Under the pieces are notes generated by a model that saw nothing but the letters and a program-made list of their open reading frames with translations, did not search any database and was not told the origin of the DNA. Shown here piece by piece: positions 35,349-45,400 of a DNA stretch of 64,000 nt. This DNA comes from Prevotella sp. ne3005. Its GTDB lineage: Bacteria > Bacteroidota > Bacteroidia > Bacteroidales > Bacteroidaceae. The position numbers and the translations under genes were made by a program. The number at the start of each line of letters is the position of its first letter. The first letter of the stretch is position 1. The DNA lies in assembly GCF_900110085.1 (NCBI RefSeq), contig NZ_FOCK01000007.1:64820-128819 (forward strand). Reading direction: 5' to 3'.

Positions 35349-36467
35349 TTAGTCGTCGAGCATCAGAAGGGCGTCGCCGTAGCAACCGAACTTATAGCCA
35401 TTCTTGACGGCTTTCTTGTAGGCCTCGTAGACGAGGTCGTAGCCACCGAAGGAGCACTCAGACATCATCATCGTGGACTCAGGGTGGTAGAAGTTGCCGA
35501 TCATGGCGTTGCACATACCGAATTCGTAGGGCGGGAAGATGAACTTGTTGGTCCATCCCTCGAACTCTTTCAGCAGGCCGTCGGTACCTACGGCAGTCTC
35601 TGTGGCACGGGCGGTGCTGACACCTACGCAGCAGACGCGATGGCCGTTGAGCTTGGTGGTGTTGACGAGGTCGCAGGCTTCCTTGCTAACGAACATCTGC
35701 TCAGATGACATCTTATGTTTGGTCAGATCCTCAACCTCGATGGCGTCGAAGTTACCAAGTCCGCAGTGGAGGGTGATATAGGCGAAGTTAATGCCTCGGA
35801 TCTCCATGCGCTTCAGCAGTTCACGACTGAAGTGCAGACCTGTGGAGGGTGCTGTGACGGCACCTTCGTTCTTGGCGTAGATGGTCTGGAAGTTCTCCAT
35901 ATCTTCAGGAGTGGCCTCGCGCTTGTCGATGATGTATCGGGGCAGCGGGGCAGCACCCAGGGCGAAGAGTTCGCGCTTGAACTCGTCGTGGGGACAGTCG
36001 TAGAGAAAACGCAGGGTGCGACCACGGCTGGTGGTGTTGTCGATGACCTCGGCCACCATAGGTCCGTCGTCCTCGAAGAAGAGCTTGTTGCCAATACGGA
36101 TCTTACGGGCGGGCTCTACAAGTACGTCCCAAAGGCGCAGGTCGGCATTCAGTTCACGCAGCAGGAACACCTCGATCTTGGCATCGGTCTTCTCTTTCGT
36201 GCCATAGAGACGGGCAGGGAACACCTGGGTGTCGTTGAAGATAAAGGTATCGTCCTCGTCGAAATAGTCGAGGATATTACGGAAGTCGAGATAGACGGGG
36301 TTACCCTCTTTGTCCAGGAGGTCTTCGCCATTCTCATCTTTCTTGGTCATCTCAATACGTCCACTCTTGCGATGAACCACCATCAGGCGGCACTCATCGC
36401 GGTGGAAAGGAGGTTCCAGTGCCACCTGCTCTTCTGGGAGCTTAAACTTAAACTGTGATAACTTCAT
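35349..36467 (-). CDS. queA: S-adenosylmethionine:tRNA ribosyltransferase-isomerase (QueA)
   Basis: A 372-residue enzyme of queuosine synthesis that transfers and rearranges the ribosyl part of SAM onto 7-aminomethyl-deazaguanine in tRNA. FKFKLPEEQVALEPP...RD at the N terminus, FNDTQVFPARLYG, EGAVTAPSTGLHFS and ITLHCGLGNF are classic QueA motifs. The C-terminal part (MMMSECSFGGYDLVYEAYKKAV) is complete. It lies between truB and folK; the gap to truB is filled by a TTGAAGATTGAAAATTGAAG tract. Confidence 0.95.
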   Translation of the reverse strand: MKLSQFKFKLPEEQVALEPPFHRDECRLMVVHRKSGRIEMTKKDENGEDLLDKEGNPVYLDFRNILDYFDEDDTFIFNDTQVFPARLYGTKEKTDAKIEVFLLRELNADLRLWDVLVEPARKIRIGNKLFFEDDGPMVAEVIDNTTSRGRTLRFLYDCPHDEFKRELFALGAAPLPRYIIDKREATPEDMENFQTIYAKNEGAVTAPSTGLHFSRELLKRMEIRGINFAYITLHCGLGNFDAIEVEDLTKHKMSSEQMFVSKEACDLVNTTKLNGHRVCCVGVSTARATETAVGTDGLLKEFEGWTNKFIFPPYEFGMCNAMIGNFYHPESTMMMSECSFGGYDLVYEAYKKAVKNGYKFGCYGDALLMLDD

Positions 36468-36477
36468 TATATCTTAA

Positions 36478-36530
36478 TTTTCAATCTTCAATTTTCAATC
36501 TTCAATCTTCAATCTTCAACCTTCAACATT
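36478..36530. repeat. TCAATCTTCAATTTTCAA-type simple tract between truB and queA
   Basis: About 50 bp consisting of ATCTTCA/ATTTTCA words in tandem. The same words occur at 80-104, at 20017-20036 and at 40990-41024. Confidence 0.75.
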
Positions 36531-37214
36531 ATTCTCCAACCACTGGGGAAAGTCGTCGAACGTGAGGCAATCCTCAATACGCACATCGCCAACACGCGTG
36601 CGGCAGAGAGCCGTCAGATAGGCACCGCTGCCAAGGGCGGCACCGATGTCGCGGGCCAACGAGCGGATATAGGTGCCTTTGCCACAGGCCACACGGATAG
36701 ACATCTGCATGGTCTCGGGGTTAAAGTCGGTGAGCTCGAGCTCGTCAATACGGACGGGCTTGGCTGCCAACTGCACATCCATCCCCTTGCGAGCCAGTTC
36801 ATAGGCTCTGTCGCCTGCCACCATGCAGGCGGAGAAGAGGGGCGGCTGCTGCATGATGTTGCCCACAAACTGCGGCAGCGTCTGGAGGATGAGCTCCCGA
36901 GTGATATGGGCCGTGGGATAGGTCTGGTCCACAGGATGCTCCATGTCGTAGCTCGGCGTGGTGGCCCCCAACTGCAGGGTGGCGGTATATTCCTTCGACT
37001 GCAGCTGCAACTCCTCAATGCGCTTCGTGGCCTTACCCGTACAGAGTATCAGCACGCCAGTGGCCAAGGGGTCGAGGGTGCCGGCATGGCCCATCTTCAC
37101 CCGTTTCACATGCAGGCGTTTGGAGACCACATAGCGGATATGGGCCAGAGCTCCGAAGCTCGACATCCGGTAGGGTTTGTTGATATAGATAAACGCGCCT
37201 TCCTGGAAATTCAT
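36516..37214 (-). CDS. truB: tRNA pseudouridine(55) synthase TruB
   Basis: A 232-residue synthase that makes pseudouridine 55 in the T loop of tRNAs. INKPYRMSSFGAL at the start, KMGHAGTLDPLATGVL with the catalytic Asp48, and RVACGKGTYIRSLARDIGAALG are the family motifs. The first base of its start codon overlaps the last base of the uppP stop. The last codons run into the TCAATCTTCAA simple tract, so the C-terminal end (LENNVEG) may be variable. Confidence 0.95.
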   Translation of the reverse strand: MNFQEGAFIYINKPYRMSSFGALAHIRYVVSKRLHVKRVKMGHAGTLDPLATGVLILCTGKATKRIEELQLQSKEYTATLQLGATTPSYDMEHPVDQTYPTAHITRELILQTLPQFVGNIMQQPPLFSACMVAGDRAYELARKGMDVQLAAKPVRIDELELTDFNPETMQMSIRVACGKGTYIRSLARDIGAALGSGAYLTALCRTRVGDVRIEDCLTFDDFPQWLENNVEG

Positions 37215-38071
37215 CAGTCGACCATTGAGAGTGAATGACCCGTGAGCAGCAGAACGATGATGATCAGTCCCACCACGATGCGATAGATACCAAAGGCCTT
37301 AAAGCCATATCTAGTCAGGAAATTGACAAACCACTTCATCGCCAGCAGTGCCACCACGAAGGCAATGACACAACCCAGAATGAGCATCGCAATATTATGG
37401 CCAGTGGCCCAAGCCGTATCTTCTTTCATCAGATCGAGCAGGTCGAGCAGCGTGGCTCCTGCCATCGTAGGTACAGCCAGGAAGAACGAGAACTTGGCAG
37501 CACGACGGCGCGTAAGTCCCTGAGTCATACCTCCCACGATGGTGGCCATCGAGCGCGACACACCAGGAATGACGGAGATACACTGATAGAGACCAATCAT
37601 GAAAGCGCGGCGCTCTGTCATCTGATTGTCCTCGCTGCCCTTATCGAACAGCTTGTCGCAGAAGAGCATGAACACACCACCAAGCACCAGCATGATGGCC
37701 ACCACCTCGACACTGTCGAGAAGCCAGTCGAGCAAGCCCGACTTCTTGGCAAGCAGGCCTATCACTACTGCGGGCACGACACCCACGATGAGCAGCCAGT
37801 AGAATTTGAAATGATGCTTGAACTTCTCAAAGAGTGAGCTGCCCTTAGGAGCCGGTGTGTGGTCATAGCTGAAAAAGCGATTCCAATAGAGGCACACCAC
37901 CGATAAGATGGCACCAAACTGAATGATAAAAGTGAAAGCATGTACAAAGGGATCGCCCTGAGGCACACCAAGCAGGTTCTGCGTAATGATCATATGTCCA
38001 GTAGACGATACTGGCAGAAACTCTGTTAAGCCCTCAACGATGGCGATAATAACAGTCTGTATCCAATCCAT
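37214..38071 (-). CDS. uppP: Undecaprenyl-diphosphatase (UppP/BacA)
   Basis: A 285-residue membrane phosphatase that recycles the lipid carrier of peptidoglycan synthesis. EGLTEFLPVSSTGHMI near the start and PGVSRSMATIVGGMTQGLTRRRAAKFSFFLAVP are the two signature motifs with the catalytic Glu and Arg. About eight membrane segments. It lies in the conserved Bacteroidales run ftsX-DUF3098-uppP-truB-queA. Confidence 0.95.
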   Translation of the reverse strand: MDWIQTVIIAIVEGLTEFLPVSSTGHMIITQNLLGVPQGDPFVHAFTFIIQFGAILSVVCLYWNRFFSYDHTPAPKGSSLFEKFKHHFKFYWLLIVGVVPAVVIGLLAKKSGLLDWLLDSVEVVAIMLVLGGVFMLFCDKLFDKGSEDNQMTERRAFMIGLYQCISVIPGVSRSMATIVGGMTQGLTRRRAAKFSFFLAVPTMAGATLLDLLDLMKEDTAWATGHNIAMLILGCVIAFVVALLAMKWFVNFLTRYGFKAFGIYRIVVGLIIIVLLLTGHSLSMVD

Positions 38072-38102
38072 GAGTTTGATTTATGATTTACGGATTTATG
38101 AT

Positions 38103-38330
38103 TTATTTGTCTTTCGGTTTACGGACAACGGCATAGATCATCATGACGAAGCCGGCAAGACATACCACAGGAGCCACCTTGATGCGACGCACACTGAAGA
38201 TGTCGGGCTCGAAAGCCGTCTCCGATGAGTTAGGACCAACCATGAGCAGGAAGCCGATAACGACCACAACCATACTCACTGCCAACAAGATGAAATTGAC
38301 TTTGTCGAATGCAAAATTTCGCTTATCCAT
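38103..38330 (-). CDS. DUF3098 small membrane protein
   Basis: A 75-residue protein with two hydrophobic segments (about 12-31 and 50-68), reading FAFDKVNFILLAVSMVVVVIGFLLM then FEPDIFSVRRIKVAPVVCLAGF, as in the DUF3098 family that sits between ftsX and uppP in Bacteroidetes. Function unknown; the position suggests a role in cell division or envelope growth. The gap to ftsX is a GTAAAAAAGTAAAAGG simple tract. Confidence 0.88.
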   Translation of the reverse strand: MDKRNFAFDKVNFILLAVSMVVVVIGFLLMVGPNSSETAFEPDIFSVRRIKVAPVVCLAGFVMMIYAVVRKPKDK

Positions 38331-38334
38331 TATC

Positions 38335-38388
38335 TTTTTTACCTTTTTACTTTTTTACCCTTTTACTTTTTTACCCTTTTTGCCTTTT
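38335..38388. repeat. CTTTTTAC/CCTTTTAC simple tract between ftsX and DUF3098
   Basis: About 55 bp of tandem TTTTTTAC/CCTTTTAC words fills the whole gap. On the coding strand it reads GGTAAAAAAGTAAAA, as before the RND pump gene. Confidence 0.75.
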
Positions 38389-39267
38389 CTAGATCTTGTA
38401 CAAGTCGCCAGCGGGCATCTTGAGGTACTTGTTCACCGAGACATAAGAACTCGTGGTGGTGAAGAAAATGCCAAAGGCCACAACAGCCACAGCGGTGATG
38501 ACCAGTTCCAACCAGCCAATGACGGCCTCGACGTTGGGCTCGTAATAATACAGGGCATAGACACATGCTCCCAACACCAAAAGGGCTATCAGGGCTGCAA
38601 TAAGGCCTACAGTCAGGGCTCGACGCATGAACGGGCGACGGATAAAGCCCCACGAAGCACCCACAAGCTTCATCGTGCGGATGGCAAAACGACGGGAGTA
38701 GATACTGAGGCGCACCGTATTGTTGATGAGCGAGACCGAGATGCACGTGAGCAGTACTGCCAGCACAAGCAACAGCACGTTGAGCTTGGCCAGATTGCGG
38801 TTGACACTGTCCATCAGGTCTACCTGATAGGCCACATCGGTGACGCCTTCATGTTTTTTCAATTCAGCGGCAATCCATCTCAACGAGTCGCGGTTGGCAT
38901 ATTCGGAGTTGAGCTGGAGCTCCAGAGAGGCTGGGAACGGGTTGACACCCAAGAACTCCGAGGGGTCGGAGCCCATCGCAGCCGTCTGCTCTTCCAAGGC
39001 CTGATCTCTACTGATGTAGTCGATGTTCTTGGAATAAGGGCGGTGGTAGAGATCACGACACAACAACTTAGCGCCGTTGACACTCACGTCGTCGCTTAAC
39101 ATCACCGTCACCGTGAGGTTCTCTTTCACCCACTCCGACAGGTTACGGGATGTCAGCACGGACAACACGACCATGCCCAACAGCACCAGCACCATCGCCG
39201 TACTGATACATAGCGTTACCAACTGCGCACCACGACGGTTGCCAGTATTCTTCCTGCGTCTTTTCAT
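38389..39267 (-). CDS. ftsX: Cell division protein FtsX
   Basis: A 292-residue permease-like protein with an N-terminal membrane segment (about 20-40), a periplasmic domain (about 45-155, with TVMLSDDVSVNGAKLLCRDL) and three C-terminal segments. FtsX partners the ATPase FtsE to activate cell-wall hydrolases at the division site; ftsE is not adjacent here, which is common in Bacteroidetes. The motif RFAIRTMKLVGASWGFIRRPF is typical. The start ending at 39267 is chosen because the -7 box lies at 39301-39308, downstream of the alternative start. Confidence 0.92.
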   Translation of the reverse strand: MKRRRKNTGNRRGAQLVTLCISTAMVLVLLGMVVLSVLTSRNLSEWVKENLTVTVMLSDDVSVNGAKLLCRDLYHRPYSKNIDYISRDQALEEQTAAMGSDPSEFLGVNPFPASLELQLNSEYANRDSLRWIAAELKKHEGVTDVAYQVDLMDSVNRNLAKLNVLLLVLAVLLTCISVSLINNTVRLSIYSRRFAIRTMKLVGASWGFIRRPFMRRALTVGLIAALIALLVLGACVYALYYYEPNVEAVIGWLELVITAVAVVAFGIFFTTTSSYVSVNKYLKMPAGDLYKI

Positions 39268-39300
39268 GAATGATTCAAATACGTACGTAATTTCGAGCTG

Positions 39301-39308
39301 CAAAGATA
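39301..39308 (-). promoter_or_regulatory. -7 box of the ftsX operon
   Basis: TATCTTTG on the minus strand at 39308-39301, followed by CAGC. It places the transcript start near 39294 and so decides the ftsX start codon. Confidence 0.75.
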
Positions 39309-39381
39309 CAACATTTTAAAGCGATTTCCAAATATTATTGTATTTTTCTTAATTCTTCACACTAAATTCTTAACTATTTTG

Positions 39382-39389
39382 TACCTTTG
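39382..39389 (+). promoter_or_regulatory. -7 box of the radical SAM gene, almost leaderless
   Basis: TACCTTTG at 39382-39389 is only 8 bp from the ATG at 39398. If transcription starts the usual few bases downstream, the message has a leader of 0-4 bases. Confidence 0.65.
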
Positions 39390-39397
39390 CACCCGTT

Positions 39398-40174
39398 ATG
39401 AGTACAATTATCTATCCATCGCCGATTTTCGGGCCTGTACACAGCCGCAGACTCGGCATTTCGCTCGGTATCAACCTGCTGCCTGCCGACGGTAAGGTTT
39501 GCAGCTTCGACTGTATCTATTGTGAGTGTGGCTTCAATGAAGACCACCGCCCTACCCTGCCCCTGCCTACACGGGAACTGGTGGCCGAGCGACTGGAGGC
39601 GAAACTGAAAGAGATGAACACTGAGGGACAGTTGCCTGATGTGCTGACGTTTGCAGGCAACGGTGAGCCCACCTGTCATCCGCACTTCGCAGAGATTATC
39701 GACGACACCATCCGACTGAGAGACCAGTATTGTCCGAAGGCAAAGGTGAGCGTACTGAGCAATTCGACGATGATCCACCGTCAGCAGGTGCACGATGCAC
39801 TGATGAAGGTGGACAACAACATCCTGAAGCTTGACACCGTAGACCCTATATATATAAATAAGGTGGACCATCCGAACGGCACCTACGATGTAGCCCAGAT
39901 TATTGATCGACTGAAAGCCTTTAACGGGCACGTGATTATCCAAACGATGTTTATGCGAGGCGAGGCTGCAGGAGAGTCGGTAGACAATACGGGCGAGGAA
40001 TACGTAGGACCTTGGTTGGAGGCGGTTAAGGAGATTAAGCCTCAGCAGGTGATGATCTACACCATCGACCGTGAGACACCCACCATGGGTCTGCAGAAGG
40101 CCACGCACGAACAACTCGATGAGATCCGAGACAGGGTGATTGCTGCAGGCATCCCTTGTTCTGCAAGCTATTAA
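39398..40174 (+). CDS. Radical SAM protein
   Basis: A 258-residue radical SAM enzyme. The iron-sulfur motif CSFDCIYC (C-x3-C-x2-C) is at about residues 35-42, followed by TFAGNGEPTCHPHF (the GxGEPT SAM-binding motif) and VLSNSTMIHR. The N-terminal IFGPVHSRRLGISLGIN is typical of the small YfkA/COG0731-like group found widely in anaerobes. The reaction is not known. It has its own promoter and a perfect terminator shared with the converging lpxA gene. Confidence 0.88.
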   Translation: MSTIIYPSPIFGPVHSRRLGISLGINLLPADGKVCSFDCIYCECGFNEDHRPTLPLPTRELVAERLEAKLKEMNTEGQLPDVLTFAGNGEPTCHPHFAEIIDDTIRLRDQYCPKAKVSVLSNSTMIHRQQVHDALMKVDNNILKLDTVDPIYINKVDHPNGTYDVAQIIDRLKAFNGHVIIQTMFMRGEAAGESVDNTGEEYVGPWLEAVKEIKPQQVMIYTIDRETPTMGLQKATHEQLDEIRDRVIAAGIPCSASY

Positions 40175-40178
40175 AAAC

Positions 40179-40210
40179 AATAAAGCCCCGCCGATTGGCG
40201 GGGCTTTATT
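40179..40210. terminator. Bidirectional terminator between the radical SAM gene and lpxA
   Basis: A perfect 14-bp stem AATAAAGCCCCGCC (40179-40192) with its complement at 40197-40210 around GATT, A/T-rich at both feet. Confidence 0.88.
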
Positions 40211-40213
40211 TGT

Positions 40214-40993
40214 TTACTTACACATGATACCACGTTTCGAATTCTGGAGGAAACGGACGATGTTCTGAATCTCAGGGCCATCGGGCACCTGCTCCTTGAT
40301 CTGATTGACCACATCGAACACGCTCGTCTTTCCATGGAAGAGCAGACGGTAGGCATTGGCGATATGCTTCTGCACCTTCTCGTCGATATTGGCATATTTC
40401 ATGACGGTGGTGTTTGGACCACCATAGACCATGGGGTTACCACCAGCAATCACGTAGGGAGGCACATCGTGAGAGAAGGCACAACCTGCCTGAATCAGCG
40501 AGAGGTCGCCAGCACGGGTGTTGGCATTCTGGATAGCACCAGATGAGAAGATGACACCATTGCCAATCTCACAGTCGCCTGCAATCTTCGTACCATAGCC
40601 AAACACGCAGTTGTTTCCAACCACCGTATCATGGCTGATATGCGTACCTTCGAGCAGGAAGTTGTGGTCACCAATCTTGGTCACGCCATCGCGCTGAGTA
40701 CCGCGATTGATGACAACATTCTCACGAATCACGTTGTTATCGCCAATCTCCACATACGACTTGGCACCACGGAAGTTGAAGTCCTGAGGCAGGGCGGCAA
40801 TCACACTGCCTTGGTGGATCTTGTTGCCTTTTCCGATACGTGAGCCGTCGCAGATAGAGACGAAGGGGAAGATGATACAGTTGTCACCTATCACCACATC
40901 GTCCTCGATATACACAAAGGGGAATATCTTACAGTTATCACCAATCTTCGCCTTTGGCGAAATCTCAGCTTTAGGGGATATTTCACTTGCCAT
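40214..40993 (-). CDS. lpxA: UDP-N-acetylglucosamine acyltransferase (LpxA)
   Basis: A 259-residue left-handed beta-helix protein, the first enzyme of lipid A synthesis, acting in the cytoplasm with acyl-ACP. Hexapeptide repeats run from the start (AEISPKAKIGDNCKIFPFVYIEDDVVIGDNC), and LLEGTHISHDTVVGNNC holds the catalytic His region; the C-terminal helices follow (VQKHIANAYRLLFH). The ATG ending at 40993 is chosen; a TTG 9 bp upstream belongs to the TTGAAAATT tract. lpxD and lpxC are not adjacent. Confidence 0.93.
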   Translation of the reverse strand: MASEISPKAEISPKAKIGDNCKIFPFVYIEDDVVIGDNCIIFPFVSICDGSRIGKGNKIHQGSVIAALPQDFNFRGAKSYVEIGDNNVIRENVVINRGTQRDGVTKIGDHNFLLEGTHISHDTVVGNNCVFGYGTKIAGDCEIGNGVIFSSGAIQNANTRAGDLSLIQAGCAFSHDVPPYVIAGGNPMVYGGPNTTVMKYANIDEKVQKHIANAYRLLFHGKTSVFDVVNQIKEQVPDGPEIQNIVRFLQNSKRGIMCK

Positions 40994-41024
40994 AATTTTC
41001 AATCTTCAATTTTCAATTTTCAAT
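40990..41024. repeat. TCAATCTTCAATTTTCAA simple tract before lpxA
   Basis: About 35 bp of TTTTCAA/TCTTCAA words fill the gap between lpxA and the outer-membrane efflux gene. Confidence 0.7.
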
Positions 41025-42409
41025 TATTTTGCGCCTCCACCAAGGGCCTGATAGAGATTCACGACAGCCTGCATCTTGTTGAACTGATCGGTCACCTCAG
41101 AGATCTCAGCATTGAGCAGGTTGCTCTGGGCAGAGATCACCTCCAGATAAGTGGTATTGCTGGACGACTCCATCAGCTTCTGGGTATCCTCGACATTCTT
41201 GGTAAGCACCTGTACGCGCTTGCCGTCGAGTTCGGCCTTCTCAGCAGAAGAGTTATACTGTACGAGCGCATTCGACACCTCGTTACCAGCCTTGAGCACA
41301 GCGTTCTGCCAGGTGTTGTAGGCCTGCTCATACTGAGCCTTGGCCACCTTCAGGCCAGCCACAATCTGTCCGTGCTGGAAGATGGGCTGCACCAGAGAAC
41401 CCACGGCTGAGAGCAGCCACTTTCCAGGGTTGACGATGACACCACCGCCGCTGTTGGTGAAGGCAGCAGTACCCGTCACCGTGATACTGGGATAGAAACG
41501 GCTGCGGGCAGTCTCTACATTGTAGAAGCACTGAGCCAGCGACATCTCGGCATAGTGGACATCAGCACGGTTGTTGAGCAACTGGATGCTGACGCCAGTG
41601 GCAATTTCCGCAGGCAGGCTCTGGTTGGCAAAGGTGCCACGCTGGATGGTCTGTCCCTGCTGACCTATCAGCAATGAGAGGGAATTCTCACACTCACGGA
41701 TCTGACGGAGCATATCCACCTTCTGGGCCTGGACGCTGTAGTAGGCAGCCTCAGCACTCTGCACAGCCGTAGAGCGGTAGCCGATACGGTTCTCGTGCAT
41801 GAACTGCATCTTCTCCCAGGTATCCTTGGTGAGCTGTTCCATATCAGTGATGATCTCCACCTGACGGTCGAGCATCAGCAACGTATAGTAGAGGTTGGCG
41901 ATGCCGGAGATGATGTTACACTTCACCACCGTCTGATAGTCCTTCATACCGATGAGCTGCATCTGGGCACTGCGCTTCACAGAGAGCAGATTGCCGAAGA
42001 GGTCGACATTCCAACTGGCAGAGATGGGCAGCTGATAAGTCTGCGATGCCTTTGAGCCATCAAACGAGGCGATGGTTCCCTGCGGACTCAGCACGAGTGA
42101 GGGCAGGAATGCCAGACGGGCCACCATCAGCGCTGCTTCCACCTGCTTTACATTCAAGGCGGCATTCAGCAGGTCTGGGTTATTGTCGAGACCCTGCTGG
42201 ATGAGCGTCTGCAACTGGGGATCGGTAAACACGCTTCGCCAAGGCATATTGCCGAACGAAGTGGTATCGGTCACAGCGAGCGTATCCGTCAGGGAATAAG
42301 GATCGCGGACCAATCCCTCGTCCTTCACCTCGGGGCGCTCGTATTTGTTATAGAGTCCGCAGCTTGACAGCAGCAAGGCTGCGGACATGAATATCATCAG
42401 TTTCTTCAT
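41024..42409 (-). CDS. Outer-membrane efflux lipoprotein (NodT/OprM-like)
   Basis: A 461-residue outer-membrane factor with a lipobox (Cys17, LLSSC), GLYNKYERPEV and PWRSVFTDPQLQTLIQQGLDNNPDL near the start, and two halves of long helices typical of TolC-type channels (LNNRADVHYAEMSLAQCFYNVETARSRFYPSI is the standard signature). It should form the exit duct for the RND pump next to it. The start MKKLMIFMS ending at 42409 is 1 bp after the pump stop; longer frames upstream overlap that gene. Confidence 0.93.
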   Translation of the reverse strand: MKKLMIFMSAALLLSSCGLYNKYERPEVKDEGLVRDPYSLTDTLAVTDTTSFGNMPWRSVFTDPQLQTLIQQGLDNNPDLLNAALNVKQVEAALMVARLAFLPSLVLSPQGTIASFDGSKASQTYQLPISASWNVDLFGNLLSVKRSAQMQLIGMKDYQTVVKCNIISGIANLYYTLLMLDRQVEIITDMEQLTKDTWEKMQFMHENRIGYRSTAVQSAEAAYYSVQAQKVDMLRQIRECENSLSLLIGQQGQTIQRGTFANQSLPAEIATGVSIQLLNNRADVHYAEMSLAQCFYNVETARSRFYPSITVTGTAAFTNSGGGVIVNPGKWLLSAVGSLVQPIFQHGQIVAGLKVAKAQYEQAYNTWQNAVLKAGNEVSNALVQYNSSAEKAELDGKRVQVLTKNVEDTQKLMESSSNTTYLEVISAQSNLLNAEISEVTDQFNKMQAVVNLYQALGGGAK

Positions 42410-42410
42410 A

Positions 42411-45400
42411 TTACTTCTCCAATTCATAATCAACAGGTTTTGCATGTGCATACTGAGCCAGTTCGGCAGCCACAGAATCATTCTCCTCATCATCGAACTT
42501 CAGCGGTGAGATCTTCTCCTGGAGAGACTGGAAGATGACGAACAGCGTGGGAACGACGAAGAGCTGGAGGATGGTACCGATGAGCATACCGCCTACAGCG
42601 GCAGCACCCAGCGTCTGGTTACCGTTCTTACCTACACCAGAGGCAAACATCATAGGCAGCAGACCGATAACCATGGCCAGAGAGGTCATCAGGATAGGAC
42701 GCAGACGAGCACCAGCACCCAAGACGGCTGACCAAGAGATGGCCATACCCGTCTGACGACGCTCGAGGGCGAACTGCACAATCAGGATGGCGTTCTTAGC
42801 CAACAGACCGATCAGCATGATGAGCGAGATCTGCATGTAGATATCGTTGGCATGACCAAAGATATTCGTAAACAGGAAACAGCCAGCCAGACCAAATGGA
42901 ACAGAGAGTACTACTGACAGCGGCAGGATGTAAGACTCGTACTGTGCCGACAGGATCAGATAGATGAAGATGAAACACAGCAGGAAGATAATACCTGTGG
43001 TGTTAGAAGCCTTGGCCTCCTCACGGGTCAGACCCGAGAACTCGTAGGTATAACCAGCAGGCAGCGTCTGTGCGGCCAGATCGCGAATGGCCTGGATAGC
43101 CTCACCAGTAGAGTAGCCGTTAGCCACCGTACCTGTCACGTTGATAGACGTAAACAGGTTGAAACGGTTGATGTTAGACGGTCCGTAAACGCGCTTCAGG
43201 TTACAGAACTCCTTGATAGGAGACATTCCCGCAGGCGTGCGTACATATATACTATTAAGAGACTCCTCCGTCTGACGGGTCTCAGGCAGGCCTTGGATCA
43301 TCACACGGTAGAGCTTACCATAGGCATTGAAGTTAGAGGCATAGAGACCACCATAGTAACCCTGCAGCGTAGAGAGTACGGTAGCAGGCGAGATGCCGCT
43401 CTGCTTACACTTGGCCACATCGACGTGAACCATGTACTGCGGATAGTTCGGGTTATAAGAGGTCTGAGCCATCTGGAACTCCGGACGCTTGTTCAGTTCG
43501 CCGATGAAGTCCTTCACGATGTTATAGAACTTCGTGAGGTCACCACCTGTACGGTCCTGCATCACCAGCGAGATACCCGAGTTGGCAGAGAAGCCAGGAA
43601 TCATAGGCGGCGAGAATGCCAGAATCGAGGCATCTTTAATATGAGCCGTCTTGATGAATATCTGGGCAGTAACACCTGTTGCATCATACGGATTGAGGAA
43701 GAAACGATAGATACCGTCGCCCTGCCAGAGACCACTGATTTTCCACCAGAGTCCTTTCTGACGTTCCTCAAAGGGCTTCAGCTTAATGACAAATGTTGCC
43801 TGGTCAGAACCTGCACCAGCGATGAAGTTATATCCCTGGATCTGCTCACGGCTCTGGATAGCGGGATCGGCAGCCAGGATAGAGTCTACCTCATTGATAA
43901 TCTGACGCGTGCGCGCAACAGAGGTTGCAGGCGGCATAGAAACAGTACAGAACATGGTACCCGTATCCTCATCAGGCACAAGACCGCTCTTCGTGGTGAA
44001 CATGGTCACTATCAGTACAACAATACCGATGACAACGGTCAGAATGATAGCAAGCGGTTTGCGCACCAGCTTCTCAAGAAGATTCTTATACTTACCTGTC
44101 GTGGTCTCGAAAGCCACGTTAAATGACTGATGGAAACGATCCACGCGCGACAGTTTCTTCTCATGTCCCTCAGCATCGTGAGGTTTCAGGAAGACGGCAC
44201 AAAGGGCTGGCGAGAGCGTCAAAGCGTTTACAGCCGAGATGATAATAGAGATAGCCATCGTCACACCGAACTCACGATAGAACGTACCACTGGTACCTCC
44301 GATGAATGACACAGGCACGAACACAGCTGCCATCACCAGCGTGATAGAGATGATAGCACCCGAGATCTCGTTCATGGCATCGATAGAGGCCGTCAGCGGC
44401 GACTTATAGCCCTGGTCCAACTTGGCATGCACGGCCTCCACCACCACGATGGCATCATCCACCACAATGGCAATAGCCAGCAGCAAGGCCGAGAGCACCA
44501 GCAGGTTGATGGAGAAGCCCATCACATTCAGGAAGAAGAACGTACCGATCAGTGATACAGGCACGGCAATCAGCGGGATGAGCGTAGAGCGCATATCCTG
44601 CAGGAAGATGTATACCACGAGGAACACCAGTGCCAGTGTCATGAAGAGCGTGAACACCACCTCCTCAATTGAGGCATAGAGGAACTCCGTCACATCGTAG
44701 TTGATCTTATAGATCATGCCCGGGGGGAAGAGCTTGGCCTGTTCCTCGAGCTCGGCCTTACACTGCTTGGCAATCTCGTTGGCGTTAGAACCAGGAATCT
44801 GCTGTACCATACCCAGTACAGAAGGCAGGTTGTTATTTCTCATCGAGACGCTGTACATCAGGCCGCCCAACTCGATCTTGGCGATATCCTTCAACTTCAG
44901 GGTAGAACCGTCGGTCTTGCTCTGAACAATGATATTACCGAACTCCTCGGCGGTCTTCAGTCGACCTGTATAACGAAGCGAATACTCATAAGCCACATCG
45001 CTCTGCTCACCGAAGGTACCAGGAGCAGCCTCGATATTCTGTTCTGCCATCAGGGCAGAGATATCGCTCGGCATCAGGCCATGCTGCTTCATCACGTCAG
45101 GCTTCAGCCAGATACGCATGGAGTAGGTCTTCATACCAGGGCTCTGCACATCACCCACACCCTGAATACGCTTCAGAGCCGGAATGATATTGATGTTGGC
45201 ATAGTTCGTCAGGAACTGGTCATCGTAACGACCGTCAGAGGTCAGGGTATACATAATCACCTGAGAAGACTGACGTTTCATCACCGTCACACCCACACGC
45301 GTTACCTCGGCAGGCAGCAGGGCCTGAGCCTGTGACACACGGTTCTGCACGTTCACCGCACACATATCAGCATTGATACCCTGACGGAACATGATCGTGA

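Noticed and set aside
43293..44126. A long plus-strand frame opposite the RND pump gene
   Set aside because: It is a shadow of the pump coding frame; no start signal or family motif was seen.
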